From assembly GCA_033762255.1 (NCBI GenBank), contig JANRLT010000060.1:1-64000 (forward strand): a stretch of DNA of 64,000 nucleotides, in the 5' to 3' direction. Position numbers and translations under genes: made by a program. A model generated the notes under the pieces. The model saw only the letters and a program-made list of their open reading frames with translations, made no database searches and was not told the DNA's origin. Below are positions 25,688 to 34,773 of this stretch, one piece after another. The first letter of the stretch is position 1. Every line of letters begins with the position of its first letter. This DNA is from Pirellulales bacterium. GTDB lineage: Bacteria; Planctomycetota; Planctomycetia; Pirellulales; JALHPA01.

Positions 25688-26797
25688 TTACTCCGTCGGC
25701 CGCTCCCCCGTGATCTCGCTCAGCAGCCGAAAAAAGCCCCGTTTGCGGTCGCTGCTGATTTTCCAGTTGACCGGCACGCTTTGAAATCCCTCGTCATAAC
25801 CCTCGTCCCGCATCCGGTAGTCAAAATAGCCCCAGGAGGCATATTCCGCCACCGCCGCGCGAAAGTTATTTTGCGGACGATCAAAATCAAAGTGGTCGTC
25901 TTCGTTAAACAGAATAGGCTTGGGCGTGTAGCCGGGCACCAATCGCGTTTGGCGAACCATTTCGCCAATCCGTTCCGGACGATCAACGCCGTTGCCATGC
26001 AACAGAATAAAATCCGCCGCCCCTACCACGTTTTCATCCGGGATGGTATTACCACCATAACTCGTGCTAACCAGCAACTTGAATCCTTTTTGTTTGGCAC
26101 GCTCCCGGGCGCGAATCATTAGCTCGTGAACGCGTTGTGGCTGCAAAACTTTGTGGTCGTAACGCACATTGCATTCGTTATTAACCTCCAGCAGCACATG
26201 GGTGTAACCCTTGGCCAATAGCCAATCAACGGTCGCGTCAAGACCCGCCAGAACCGCTTGTTCATCGCGTAAGCGTTGATCTTGGCCAAAATAATACACG
26301 CCCAGGATAACCGCCATGCCCAACTCATCTGTTTGATCGAGGACTGATTCCAATCGTTTGAGATAATCGGGCCGCAACTCGCCTGTTTCGGTGAATGCGG
26401 AATTATGCCAGGGTTGGTCGCGGGAGTAACCCTGGGGGCTGCCCCCTTGCAAATTCAGGGTGATGGCTAGCAGGCCATGCCGGCGCCAACTGGGCAACGC
26501 GGCGAGGAACTCGCGGGTGTTGCGATCGGCATTCCAAGTGCCAGTGTCGCTGTAGGCCCAGCGCGAAGCGGTCCGGGGATTGAGATCGTCAAAGGTCGCT
26601 TGCACCATGCGGCTGTTAAAGAGCAGCCCTTCGATCTTGTGGCCGTTCCACTCACGGCCTAGATATGTAGGTTGGCCGTTGATCGTGAATTTCTCGCCAT
26701 CGATCCCCACGACGGTCTTACGCTGCGGAGGAGCGGCGGCAAGAGTGTTTACGGCACTACAAGCGAGCACGATCACGATAAACAAACTCCGCCACAT
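25688..26797 (-). CDS. Secreted glycoside hydrolase-like TIM-barrel protein
   Basis: A 369-residue exported protein with a signal peptide to about residue 21. The body resembles clan GH-A glycosidases: a leading DGEKFTINGQPTYLGREW as in cellulase-type families, LNLQGGSPQGYS, then LLEVNNECN near 203-210 with Glu208 as the likely acid/base, and KPILFNEDDHFD near 293-302 with Glu299 as the likely nucleophile. A His in FILLHGNG lies at the expected strand 6 position. I cannot assign a GH family; such proteins are widespread in planctomycetes. Neighbouring genes (a sulfatase upstream of its 3' end) suggest polysaccharide degradation. Confidence 0.8.
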   Translation of the reverse strand: MWRSLFIVIVLACSAVNTLAAAPPQRKTVVGIDGEKFTINGQPTYLGREWNGHKIEGLLFNSRMVQATFDDLNPRTASRWAYSDTGTWNADRNTREFLAALPSWRRHGLLAITLNLQGGSPQGYSRDQPWHNSAFTETGELRPDYLKRLESVLDQTDELGMAVILGVYYFGQDQRLRDEQAVLAGLDATVDWLLAKGYTHVLLEVNNECNVRYDHKVLQPQRVHELMIRARERAKQKGFKLLVSTSYGGNTIPDENVVGAADFILLHGNGVDRPERIGEMVRQTRLVPGYTPKPILFNEDDHFDFDRPQNNFRAAVAEYASWGYFDYRMRDEGYDEGFQSVPVNWKISSDRKRGFFRLLSEITGERPTE

Positions 26798-26989
26798 GGG
26801 ACACCTATGGGTTTAAATCCAGGATCAATCCAAGAACGTGTGTTATAAAATTGCCAGTTGCGACCTAGCTATCTGTTGCGCACATATTTCCCGCTGGATG
26901 CGCTTCCGCAAATCGAAGTTATCTGAGTATGGATATACAAAAATTACTGAGCAGATGAAAACTATTTCTGCTGAATAAAAAAATATATT

Positions 26990-27358
26990 TCACAGTGCTA
27001 ATTGAACACCTATGCTTCCGGCTGCAAGCGCGACTAGGATCGCCACCCAAAAAGAGAAGTTGACAAAATAGCGTTCGGGTAGTTGATGAGGAGTGAGTCC
27101 CTTGCAGAATTGGCGAAATTGCTCCGCGGCGATGCCAATCACAGCCGCACCCAAAAAGACCAGGAAGATGCCAATAGCGGCGGAAACGCTGTGCGACGTA
27201 CGCTCTTGGGCCAGCGGTTCATTCGCGACCGCGGATAGAAACAGCCGATAGCGGGCAAAGACAAATCCCAAGCCAATTAGTGCCAGCCCCGTTCGCAGCC
27301 AGGCGAGTAGCGTGCGCTCGGCGGCAAAAAAGACGCGGGGGTCGTGTGGTTCAGGCAT
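26990..27358 (-). CDS. DUF202 (YidH-type) membrane protein
   Basis: A 122-residue inner membrane protein with the DUF202 signature: DPRVFFAAERTLLAWLRTGLAL spans the first conserved Arg/Glu segment and helix, with two further membrane helices at about 55-80 and 98-120. The role of DUF202 proteins is unknown. Start at 27358 (MPEPHDPRVF) fits the family's usual beginning. The small membrane protein at 27395 reads in the same direction 37 bases upstream, so the two may form an operon. Confidence 0.88.
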   Translation of the reverse strand: MPEPHDPRVFFAAERTLLAWLRTGLALIGLGFVFARYRLFLSAVANEPLAQERTSHSVSAAIGIFLVFLGAAVIGIAAEQFRQFCKGLTPHQLPERYFVNFSFWVAILVALAAGSIGVQLAL

Positions 27359-27394
27359 GGGATATGGGAAAAAATTACAAAACATTTACGGCAA

Positions 27395-27628
27395 TTATGT
27401 GGTCATGTCCCTTACCGACAATAGTTTATGCAGTAGCCACGCCATGGCGAGACCGCACAATGCCCCCGCGCCGCCAAAAACGTGTGCCCAAACTCCCTGG
27501 GCGAATGTCATTTTATCATTCGTCAATATCACACTCACATATATCGCCACCACGATGCCAAAAAAGAAATAACCCGCTACCGCTAGCAACGCGGCTAGCA
27601 ATAACCATCCCAAGGATTTCAGTGACAT
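27395..27628 (-). CDS. Small two-helix membrane protein
   Basis: A 77-residue protein with hydrophobic helices at about 4-34 and 45-70, separated by a short polar loop (TNDKMTFAQG). I do not recognise a family. AGGAA lies upstream of the ATG at 27628. It precedes the DUF202 gene in the same direction. Confidence 0.68.
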   Translation of the reverse strand: MSLKSLGWLLLAALLAVAGYFFFGIVVAIYVSVILTNDKMTFAQGVWAHVFGGAGALCGLAMAWLLHKLLSVRDMTT

Positions 27629-27886
27629 GTCGGAATTCCTGTAGGAAAACATACCCCCTCATTCGCAATGTTGGACAGGATAAAGCATCGTTAATGAGTT
27701 TGCATTACTGTCGTTATCGATTTAGGTTAGCAATCGGGGGCTAATGAATTAAACCTCCCTTTATGGCCGAGAGTTTCAGCACAGGAGATTTTAATGCCGG
27801 GAATCCTTTGATATGACTCTCTTACACGTTTGTGTGGGAGAGCGAACGTCAAATTCCGCGATAAAGGGATCGCATGTACTATCGAA

Positions 27887-28120
27887 TCACGCCGCGGCGG
27901 GGGTGATCGGCTCGATACTGGTCACGTGCAACAGCGAGCAAATCTTGAACGATGCCGGCACATCGTAGCGCGATTCGCCAACACCGACCAGGATATCTGT
28001 CCTGGTCAAAAGCGCCATCTCAGGATGTCGCACTTCGTATTTTTCTCCGCTCGACATGATTAGCCGAAAGGGTTGAAATGGTTGCTTTTTTAGCATGTCG
28101 CGAAATGTTTGTACGGTCAT
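27887..28120 (-). CDS. Small conserved planctomycete protein of unknown function
   Basis: A 77-residue soluble protein: MTVQTFRDMLKKQPFQPFRL, then a beta-hairpin-like GEKYEVRHPEMALLTRTDILV, ending SIEPITPAAA. Short proteins of this form (xxPFQPFxLxxxxGxxxxVxHPE) are abundant in planctomycetes, often in many copies per genome. No function is known. GGGAG lies nine bases before the ATG at 28120. Confidence 0.78.
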   Translation of the reverse strand: MTVQTFRDMLKKQPFQPFRLIMSSGEKYEVRHPEMALLTRTDILVGVGESRYDVPASFKICSLLHVTSIEPITPAAA

Positions 28121-28220
28121 CTTTGGGCTCCCATAATCTGAAATGTATTATTAACTATTTTACCGCATGTTTTTCCACGGTTCAATTTGTTTACGCGCCA
28201 GATAGAAATCTCGCGGAATA

Positions 28221-29315
28221 CTAAGTTTGCGCATACCGCGGAAAATCCGTATACCCCGCCGCCCCCGGCTTGTACCAATCACTCACTTCCGCGGGAGGGC
28301 TAAGTGGCCACCCCTGGGCGATTCGCTCGACCAGATCGGGATTGCTGATAAACGGCCGTCCAAAGGCGATAAGGTCGGCGTCGCCCGCCGCAACCCGCGC
28401 TTCGGCCTCCTCCACTGTATACCCGCAGTTCCCCATCAGCGGCCCCTGAAATAGAGTGCGAAATTCGGCCAGTGTGACCGGCGTTCCCAAATTGTGAAAG
28501 CCAAATCCCAGGCCATCCATCACGTGCAAATAAGCCAAGCCAAAGGTGTTTAACTGGCCGGAGACGTATAAAAACTGTTCGCGGTAATCAGGCGAACCCA
28601 TATCGTTAAAGACCCCGTTCGGCGATAATCGCACGCCCACGCGATTGGCAGGCCAGACCGCCGTCACCGCCTGAACCACTTCCCGCAAGAAGCGGAAACG
28701 CTTTTCGATTGTGCCACCGTAGTCGTCTGTCCGTTGATTGGTTTTAGACTGGAGGAACGAATCGATCAAATAGCCATTTGCGCCGTGGATTTCGACGCCG
28801 TCAAACCCGGCGGTTTTGGCATTCGCGGCGGCCAACTGATAATCGTTTACCGTCCGGGCAATTTCAGCGATAGTTAAAGCGCGCGGCGTTTCATACGGTT
28901 GCTTGCCAATGGGCGTGTGAATATATTCGCCATTCAATTTTACCGCTGAAGGGGCCGCCGGCAGCGAACCATCCGCGTGAAAGCTGCTATGCGACGCCCG
29001 TCCACAGTGCCAGAGTTGGCAAAAGATTTTACCCCCCGCGGCATGCACGCGGTCGGTGACCATCTTCCAGCAAGCCGTCATTTCGGGTGTATATATCGCT
29101 GCATTTTCATTCCAACCGTTCGCCTCGTCCGAGATCGTCGTCCCCTCGCTGATAATGAGACCCGCGCTGGCGCGTTGGCTGTAATACTCGGCCATCAATT
29201 CATTGGGGATGCGGGACTTTCCCGCCCGCGCGCGGGTCATGGGGGCCATGACAATGCGGTTTTTAAGGGGCAGATCACGCAGGGTAAAGGGAGTCAGCAG
29301 GGAGGAAATTGACAT
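28221..29315 (-). CDS. Old yellow enzyme family alkene reductase
   Basis: A 364-residue FMN-dependent NAD(P)H:flavin oxidoreductase of the OYE/NemA type, reducing activated C=C bonds, nitro compounds or nitrate esters. Motifs: IVMAPMTRARA near 21, LIISEGTTIS near 53, CQLWHCGRASH near 99, GVEIHGANGYLIDSFLQ near 174 with the His-x-x-Asn substrate pair, RVGVRLSPNG near 225, and IAFGRPFISNPDL near 324. Normal length and order. AGGA lies five bases before the ATG. It stands alone. Confidence 0.95.
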   Translation of the reverse strand: MSISSLLTPFTLRDLPLKNRIVMAPMTRARAGKSRIPNELMAEYYSQRASAGLIISEGTTISDEANGWNENAAIYTPEMTACWKMVTDRVHAAGGKIFCQLWHCGRASHSSFHADGSLPAAPSAVKLNGEYIHTPIGKQPYETPRALTIAEIARTVNDYQLAAANAKTAGFDGVEIHGANGYLIDSFLQSKTNQRTDDYGGTIEKRFRFLREVVQAVTAVWPANRVGVRLSPNGVFNDMGSPDYREQFLYVSGQLNTFGLAYLHVMDGLGFGFHNLGTPVTLAEFRTLFQGPLMGNCGYTVEEAEARVAAGDADLIAFGRPFISNPDLVERIAQGWPLSPPAEVSDWYKPGAAGYTDFPRYAQT

Positions 29316-29514
29316 GGAAATCCTAAGAAAAAGTGATTTAGAGTTAAGATATATGTCAGCTTAACGATGGGTTATTAATGCGTCTATCCCTGTTGGTTCA
29401 TTGACTAACTGGCAAGAAAATTAGCCATTGAAAACGAGGCGCTTTTAGATTGTGCCCCCAGAGGAAACCATGAATCGCCTAACAGGCAAAAAGAGTGCGA
29501 TTATCATGCCAAAA

Positions 29515-30354
29515 CTATTTTTTGATACCCCACATTTTTTCCACCAGGGCGTACCCCACGGGATCATAAGTGGCAAGTGTGGCGCGATCAAAAGGATGGT
29601 ATTCGCAACCAACAAAATAAATGCAGGATAACTCGGCAAAATACTCCAATTGATTAACGGCCGCATAGGCCTTCTTGATAGTATTGCCTTCTCTCGATTC
29701 CACGTTGAGATATAGACCCGCGCTGGTTGCCTGATCCCAAGCGCGCAAAATGTCGGGCTGATCCTCCGGCCACTGCAATAATTGATGTGCGTGGGCGTAT
29801 TCATGTACCAGCACTTTTAATGCCCAGAGGTCCGAAATCCAGGCATAATTTTCCGCGGAATAAATGACGATGCAGTTGCGCCAGCGGGGGTCAAGTTGAC
29901 GGTCATGGTCGGGGGCATGTTTTTGGAAATATTCCAAACCGTTATCCCTTCCGCCGCCGCGCGCTTTTGGCCCATACATTAGATAAAATTCCAGGTTTTT
30001 CAGTCGATCCCGCGAGTCCGCGGGCAGCAGTTTAAAAACCACGGCAAGGTTTTTTTCTAAACGCTCTTGTGCCTCTTTGGCAAATTCCGGCGCATCGGTA
30101 AGCAATTGTCGTTCGACATGGATGGTCCATTCGGCTGCTTTCACAGTATCATAATCGCGCGGCGGGTCGGCGTAATTGACGGGTTTTTGCGGGGGAGGGA
30201 GCGGGGTGACGCGGGGAGTGGCGAGCTTATCTTGCGCGGGTGCCGACTTTGGCTCTTCCGCTGAGACTGTTAATAGCGTGGCCAGGCTCCATAAACAGCC
30301 AACCACAAAGCGTGTTATTAAACGGGGAATCCCCGGGTGAGGAATGGCAAACAT
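29515..30354 (-). CDS. Exported zincin-like metallopeptidase candidate
   Basis: A 279-residue protein with a signal peptide (hydrophobic core 14-30). HEYAHAHQ at 184-191 matches the zinc-binding HEXXH, and EYFAELSCIYF at 237-247 provides a plausible third zinc ligand Glu 50 residues later, as in gluzincins and the lethal-factor-like peptidases. This arrangement suggests an active protease acting outside the cytoplasm, but I cannot name the family. I start at the ATG at 30354; the frame is open to 30570 but the extra residues are Arg-rich and unlike a signal. Confidence 0.7.
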   Translation of the reverse strand: MFAIPHPGIPRLITRFVVGCLWSLATLLTVSAEEPKSAPAQDKLATPRVTPLPPPQKPVNYADPPRDYDTVKAAEWTIHVERQLLTDAPEFAKEAQERLEKNLAVVFKLLPADSRDRLKNLEFYLMYGPKARGGGRDNGLEYFQKHAPDHDRQLDPRWRNCIVIYSAENYAWISDLWALKVLVHEYAHAHQLLQWPEDQPDILRAWDQATSAGLYLNVESREGNTIKKAYAAVNQLEYFAELSCIYFVGCEYHPFDRATLATYDPVGYALVEKMWGIKK

Positions 30355-30476
30355 GAGCAAAATACTCCCGCGAATCGTGATATCACACGACTTGAGTGTA
30401 TTCCGGCGGGAACATTGTGTAAAACGACGGCGGACTGGGATATAAAGCAAAATGCACAAAATCCCGGTTCCCGAAG

Positions 30477-30962
30477 CTAAAATAGCGGCCCCAACCCCGC
30501 CTCGCGCCGACAACTGGACAGTTGCGCCAGATGAAATCCAAAATGGTTGGTCAACAAAAGAGTGACACAATGCCCCACGGTTATAATGGGTGTGCCGGCA
30601 AAGAGCGCGATATCGGTCGGCAGGGAGGTTAACTGCGAGTTGGCGGTTGAAGCCATCTCTTGCAACTTTAAATAGCTATGGACCAGGACATCCCCCAGGT
30701 CCGTCTGGTCAAGGGGAAAATCCCGCGGCACGTCATTGCCTGAACCGGGTCCAAATAGGGGCAACCATTCAGGATGGAGAAAGTCCCCGCCCAGCATTTT
30801 ATGGCCAAATTCCGCGACTAAGGCCAAATGGCCCATAATCCAAACCGGAGGATGGCCATGCCCCGCCCCGGGAACAAAGAATTTTTCCCGCGGCAGATCG
30901 GCTAGGATTTTATGAAATAAGCCTAGTTGAAACTGATTGACGGCGATTTCGTTGGCAAACAT
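30477..30962 (-). CDS. DinB-superfamily protein
   Basis: A 161-residue helical protein with the DinB/YfiT four-helix layout: NQFQLGLFHKILADLPREKF, then HPPVWIMGHLALVAEFG with a first His, and TNHFGFHLAQLSSCRR near the end with two more His in the usual metal-ligand places. Members are often metal-dependent thiol transferases or stress proteins. An alternative TTG start lies at 30989. Function not assigned. Confidence 0.72.
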   Translation of the reverse strand: MFANEIAVNQFQLGLFHKILADLPREKFFVPGAGHGHPPVWIMGHLALVAEFGHKMLGGDFLHPEWLPLFGPGSGNDVPRDFPLDQTDLGDVLVHSYLKLQEMASTANSQLTSLPTDIALFAGTPIITVGHCVTLLLTNHFGFHLAQLSSCRREAGLGPLF

Positions 30963-31131
30963 TTGATATACCGGTACATGCTGTTTCAATATTTGATGCG
31001 TGGCCGCAGAAAATTGAAAGAGGAATTCAATACATGATCAGCAAACGATACCCCCGCGGGTAAAGTGGCCAGCCACAATAATTCCCACCACTGTCATAGA
31101 ACAGCCTAAGCGGAATTTCCTGGTAAAAATA

Positions 31132-31163
31132 ATTCCGCCTGAATGAACGCATTCAGGCGGAAT
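31132..31163 (-). terminator. Perfect 14-bp stem terminator of the PEP-CTERM gene
   Basis: ATTCCGCCTGAATG, loop of four, and its exact complement. On the minus strand it is followed by TATTTTT. It lies 60 bases past the stop of the PEP-CTERM gene at 31223. Confidence 0.85.
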
Positions 31164-31222
31164 AAAGAACAGAATTAGCGTGAACGCTTTTTCGTAATGA
31201 ATGGATTTAGGAATCGCTCAAA

Positions 31223-31948
31223 CTATTTGCGGCGCATCCAGCAGGCCAGGGCCAGGCCACAACCCAGCAGGACATACGTGCTAGGCTCCGGGATGAAAGT
31301 TCCTTCCACGGTAAAATTATCCACACGGCTGGTACCGCCAGCGGCCACGACGCCGCCATTGGCCGAGACCGTGCTGGTGCTGATCAAGCGAAAGTACACC
31401 GTGGCGGCGTTTTCAATAGACGACACCGACGACAGATCGCGGAAATAGGTGTGGATGGGCAGGGCCGTGCCGCTGGTCCAGCTATTAGGGGTGGCATTAG
31501 GCAATACGGAATAGCCCGGAGCAACGTCTGTAAATGTTGTCCCGTCAATGCTATAAGCCAATTTGAAATCGCGTGGGCCGGTATTGCTGCTGGTATGATC
31601 CCAGGTTACCTTGATGTCGTTAAACAGCAATGTGTTGGTCTGAAATTCGTAATAATCACCCACCGCCCAATTATTTGAGCTAAATGATTCCGTCGAGCCA
31701 TTACCGACGGGAGTGCTCCATACGGACGCCGCACTGACATGCGCGCCACCCGCATTACCGGTGCCCACGGCGGGGGCAATTAGATTGGGATAGACGGCCG
31801 CGGTGGCATCCGCGGGGGTATTGGGCGATTCAAACGTCCAGGAAGTAATGATGGTGGCGTTAGCGATTTGCGTGCTCAGCACACAAGCGATAAGACTTGC
31901 CAGCCAGAGAGCCCGGATAGGGCCGCAACCCAAGAATTTTACGTTCAT
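31223..31948 (-). CDS. PEP-CTERM protein, beta-sandwich type
   Basis: A 241-residue exported protein: signal peptide to about residue 30, a beta-rich body (SWTFESPNTPAD, GDYYEFQTNTL, IKVTWDHTSSNTGPRDFKL, VYFRLIST) of the kind found in many choice-of-anchor proteins, and a C-terminal PEP-CTERM signal IPEPSTYVL, helix, WMRRK. It probably ends up in the envelope or extracellular matrix. AGGAG lies eight bases before the ATG at 31948, so the frame upstream to 31984 is not used. A strong terminator follows. Confidence 0.85.
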   Translation of the reverse strand: MNVKFLGCGPIRALWLASLIACVLSTQIANATIITSWTFESPNTPADATAAVYPNLIAPAVGTGNAGGAHVSAASVWSTPVGNGSTESFSSNNWAVGDYYEFQTNTLLFNDIKVTWDHTSSNTGPRDFKLAYSIDGTTFTDVAPGYSVLPNATPNSWTSGTALPIHTYFRDLSSVSSIENAATVYFRLISTSTVSANGGVVAAGGTSRVDNFTVEGTFIPEPSTYVLLGCGLALACWMRRK

Positions 31949-32219
31949 TAGACAAACTCCTTTGCCCTCTCGTTGAAAAAACATGGATAGTAAACAACCA
32001 CAACTACCAATTAATGTAATCAGCTAACGATGATTATGTTAGCCATACCCCCGCTATGGACCAAAATTTCACAAAAACAACATAAATATTGCTAAACTAG
32101 GGTCTATTTCCGCTGGATAATTGCTTGTTTTCTGGCGAGGTCCCGTTGAGATAAACTGCGATATTATTCATCCGTGGTAAATGGCATGGTGGGCGTTAGA
32201 TGCTTTACTAACGCGGGAT

Positions 32220-32561
32220 TTACCTGGGTTGGGCGTTTACGGTGATATTTCCCCGCAGATCGACCCGCACCGAATCGCCATTTTTTAGCGTTCCCTTCGG
32301 CTGGCCATTCACGGTTAAGACACCATTCTCCACCCGCAGATGATTTGGTCCGCTTTTGATTTCCACCAATTCCTGTTTGGCTCCTTGGCCATCGTCAAAA
32401 GTATTGCTAGAGATGCTGGTGTTAGAGACTCCACTTTCTTCGATTGCAAATTTATAAGAATTGACCGTTAGTTGCGCCCAGGTACCGCCACCAGGGGGAG
32501 TAGGCCCGCAGCCGGCACAGACGAGCAACCAAAAACAAACGATTAAATTGGCAAAACGCAT
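32220..32561 (-). CDS. Small lipoprotein
   Basis: A 113-residue protein with a short hydrophobic leader ending VCAGCGPTPPGGG, where the Cys at about 19 is a likely lipid attachment site. The mature part is beta-rich (LTVNSYKFAIEES, HLRVENGVLTVNGQPKG, GDSVRVDLRGNITVNA). I do not recognise a family. A hairpin GCGTTAG/CTAACGC at 32193-32214 lies just after the stop and may be a terminator. Confidence 0.72.
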   Translation of the reverse strand: MRFANLIVCFWLLVCAGCGPTPPGGGTWAQLTVNSYKFAIEESGVSNTSISSNTFDDGQGAKQELVEIKSGPNHLRVENGVLTVNGQPKGTLKNGDSVRVDLRGNITVNAQPR

Positions 32562-32572
32562 GGAAAGTAATC

Positions 32573-33049
32573 CTATAAACTGCCTGGATACTCGGCCTGC
32601 CTGCGCAGCAACACCCGCAGATAGTTAACGTTCGTCATCCGCGCGACTTGCTTGGGAGTGGTCTTAAGTTTTTTTGCCAAATCCTCATTGGACAATTCAG
32701 GGTTCTGTGCGAGCATAAACAGGCCAGTCATCTCCCTGGTAAGTTGTTTCTGCGGAAAATCCAGCAGATCCCTGGCAGCATACATCAGTACTTTTGTTGC
32801 TAGGTCCAGCCCTGAAATAGAGGTGAGTACTTTTGCCACACTCGGTGATACGATATCTTCTAAATATTCGTTAAGTGCCTGAATAAAATCCGCCCAGTCG
32901 AGGCGAAAGAAATTACGATTGAGCAGCCTCCCTAGCCAGTAAGGAGCTTCAACATGCGAACCACCCAACCTGGCATCATCGCGTAACCCGCGATGCTTAT
33001 CCGAGGTAATCGGCGCATCGAAATGATCCGCAAATATTTTCGACTTCAT
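32573..33049 (-). CDS. Hypothetical helical protein
   Basis: A 158-residue protein starting MKSKIFADHFDAPITSDKHR. The C-terminal half is helical with a possible DNA-binding segment (SNEDLAKKLKTTPKQVARMTNVNYLRVLL, in two parts a helix-turn-helix pattern: EDLAKKLKTTPKQVARMT). The start at 33049 is four bases beyond the stop of the YdeI-like gene, so the two are probably cotranscribed. A regulator role is possible. The longer frame from 33178 overlaps the upstream gene and is not used. Confidence 0.6.
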   Translation of the reverse strand: MKSKIFADHFDAPITSDKHRGLRDDARLGGSHVEAPYWLGRLLNRNFFRLDWADFIQALNEYLEDIVSPSVAKVLTSISGLDLATKVLMYAARDLLDFPQKQLTREMTGLFMLAQNPELSNEDLAKKLKTTPKQVARMTNVNYLRVLLRRQAEYPGSL

Positions 33050-33053
33050 CTTT

Positions 33054-33629
33054 TCAACCCCGCCACTGGTTCGCGCGCTTGTTCTGGGCCGCCAACTGGG
33101 CGGTTTCCTCAATCCGACGCGCACGGGTATCGGCTTTCTTAGCCGTGACAATCCACTCGAGTATTCCCCGTTTGACACTGCGGGGGAACGCCATAAAATT
33201 ATCCTCCGCGGGGGGGCGGCTCCGCAAGGCTGCCCGCAAATCCGGAGGTATCAGCAACTCTTCAATCGCGTCCAGCTTTTCCCAAGAACCATCCGCTTGG
33301 GCGGCCTGAATTTTTGCCAAACCTACCGGTGTCATTTTTTTTGCCACGATCATGCGGGCGATCCGCTCTTTATTTGGCCGCGACCAACCGGTACCGGCTT
33401 TACGCGGGGCAAACCAGAGCTTAGTCCGCTCCTCGTCCACTTTGCCCGGCTTGCTGTCGATCCAGCCAAAGCAGAGTGCCTCTTCTATTGCCTCGTCAAA
33501 AGTAAACGTCTGCTTACCGGAAGTCTTTTTGTAAATCACCAGCCAGACGCCGCTGCCGCGTTGATGATTATGCGCTAGCCATGCCCGCCACGCGGCGCGG
33601 TCCCCGGGTTGTACGCTCTCGGTCGGCAT
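33054..33629 (-). CDS. YdeI/OmpD-associated family protein
   Basis: A 191-residue soluble protein with the YdeI-type order: WRAWLAHNHQRGSGVWLVIYKKTSG, LCFGWIDSK near 52, LWFAPRKAGTGWSRPNKERI near 70, and a C-terminal ARRIEETAQLAAQNKRA helix. The family is described as associated with bacteriocin protection in enterics; its biochemical role is not settled. Full length. It is the first gene of a likely two-gene operon with the hypothetical protein at 32573. Confidence 0.88.
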   Translation of the reverse strand: MPTESVQPGDRAAWRAWLAHNHQRGSGVWLVIYKKTSGKQTFTFDEAIEEALCFGWIDSKPGKVDEERTKLWFAPRKAGTGWSRPNKERIARMIVAKKMTPVGLAKIQAAQADGSWEKLDAIEELLIPPDLRAALRSRPPAEDNFMAFPRSVKRGILEWIVTAKKADTRARRIEETAQLAAQNKRANQWRG

Positions 33630-33663
33630 AAGTCCGTAATATGGCAGTCAACTGATTGATTAC

Positions 33664-34602
33664 CTATGGAGAATTTTCCACCCAAGCGATAGCCATTTGC
33701 TCGACATGGCGCGCATCCGTGCCGCAGCACCCACCGAGTATTGTAATATTTGGCAAGAGTCTGGCCAATTTGCCACATTGCGCGCCCAGTGCTGGGGGAT
33801 CGCCATCGTCCAAAGCGGTTGCCTCGTTGAGTTCCGCGTGGCTTTTTAGGGATGAATTAACACGTAATCCCCGTAGCCGAGTGACCCAAGGTTCGCCTGT
33901 CAACACTTGCTGCTCAAAATGCTCGGGATGGGCACAGTTGATCAGATAGTACGCGGGGTAGCCGTCCGTGACGTCATCTACCTGGGTGATCGCTTCGCCT
34001 AATTTCTGTCCAGTGGGCAAACGACCGTCCGTCTCGACCGTGAATGATATAGCGACGGGTTTGCCAGCCGCGCTAGCGGCCCGGGTGATGCCAATCGCCT
34101 CTGCAACATAGTTAATGGTATACGCCGCCAGAAGATCCGCCGCGGTGTCAGCCAGTACCGCGCATTGTCGCGTGTGATAGGCGGTCGCCTGTTCAATGGT
34201 CATAAGCTCCCCAGGCTGATAGCCATCCCCGCGCGGGCCGATACACCCGGTGACCACCACCGGCAGCGTCTCGGTGGCAAATTCCGCGCGCAGATCGGCA
34301 AACATGGCAATCGACTGGCGATTAGCCGCGTCTAGTTCATCCTGTGAATAGCCCAAGCGCATCCCCCAATCCGCGCTAGCCCGCCAAGTAGCGCTCTCCA
34401 ACAGCAACCCAGTCTGGTATTTTTTTGCCAGTTCCGCGTAATCACGATAGTACTCTCGCAGCGCGGTTTCGCCCGCGGCCGTGCGTAAGAGCTGAAACGC
34501 CGCAAAGTGGGGAAGCTCCCACCCGCGATGATAAATCAGCGTCGTTTCCAACCCGCCATCGGTCAAATAGCGCGGAGCGGTAAAAATGGATTTGTTAGGC
34601 AT
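33664..34602 (-). CDS. mmuM: Homocysteine S-methyltransferase
   Basis: A 312-residue zinc-dependent methyltransferase, transferring methyl groups to homocysteine, typically from S-methylmethionine or a betaine. Motifs: LTDGGLETTLIYH near 13, LLESATWRAS near 66, GCIGPRGDGYQPG near 118, the first zinc Cys in LINCAHPEHF near 212, and GGCCGTDARH near 288 with the other two zinc Cys. Order and length fit. I give mmuM because of the size and motif set, with less certainty on the methyl donor. It is separate from the YdeI operon by 34 bases and shares its direction. Confidence 0.9.
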   Translation of the reverse strand: MPNKSIFTAPRYLTDGGLETTLIYHRGWELPHFAAFQLLRTAAGETALREYYRDYAELAKKYQTGLLLESATWRASADWGMRLGYSQDELDAANRQSIAMFADLRAEFATETLPVVVTGCIGPRGDGYQPGELMTIEQATAYHTRQCAVLADTAADLLAAYTINYVAEAIGITRAASAAGKPVAISFTVETDGRLPTGQKLGEAITQVDDVTDGYPAYYLINCAHPEHFEQQVLTGEPWVTRLRGLRVNSSLKSHAELNEATALDDGDPPALGAQCGKLARLLPNITILGGCCGTDARHVEQMAIAWVENSP

Positions 34603-34773
34603 GGAAAAAAATTCATAATAATACGATGATTACTCATTCACACATAATATTGGAGACTGCCGCTTTATTAAATTATTACTATCAAAGTCGATAAAATTCT
34701 CACCCTGGGCAAGTCCGGCAAATTTGAACCAGAGGAGAAAAAATTAAAAGGGGACTAACACGCTCCATCTTTC

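Noticed and set aside
32193-32214. GCGTTAG/CTAACGC hairpin as another attC
   Set aside because: Too short, no inner L boxes, and not between cassette-like ORFs. More likely a terminator of the lipoprotein gene.
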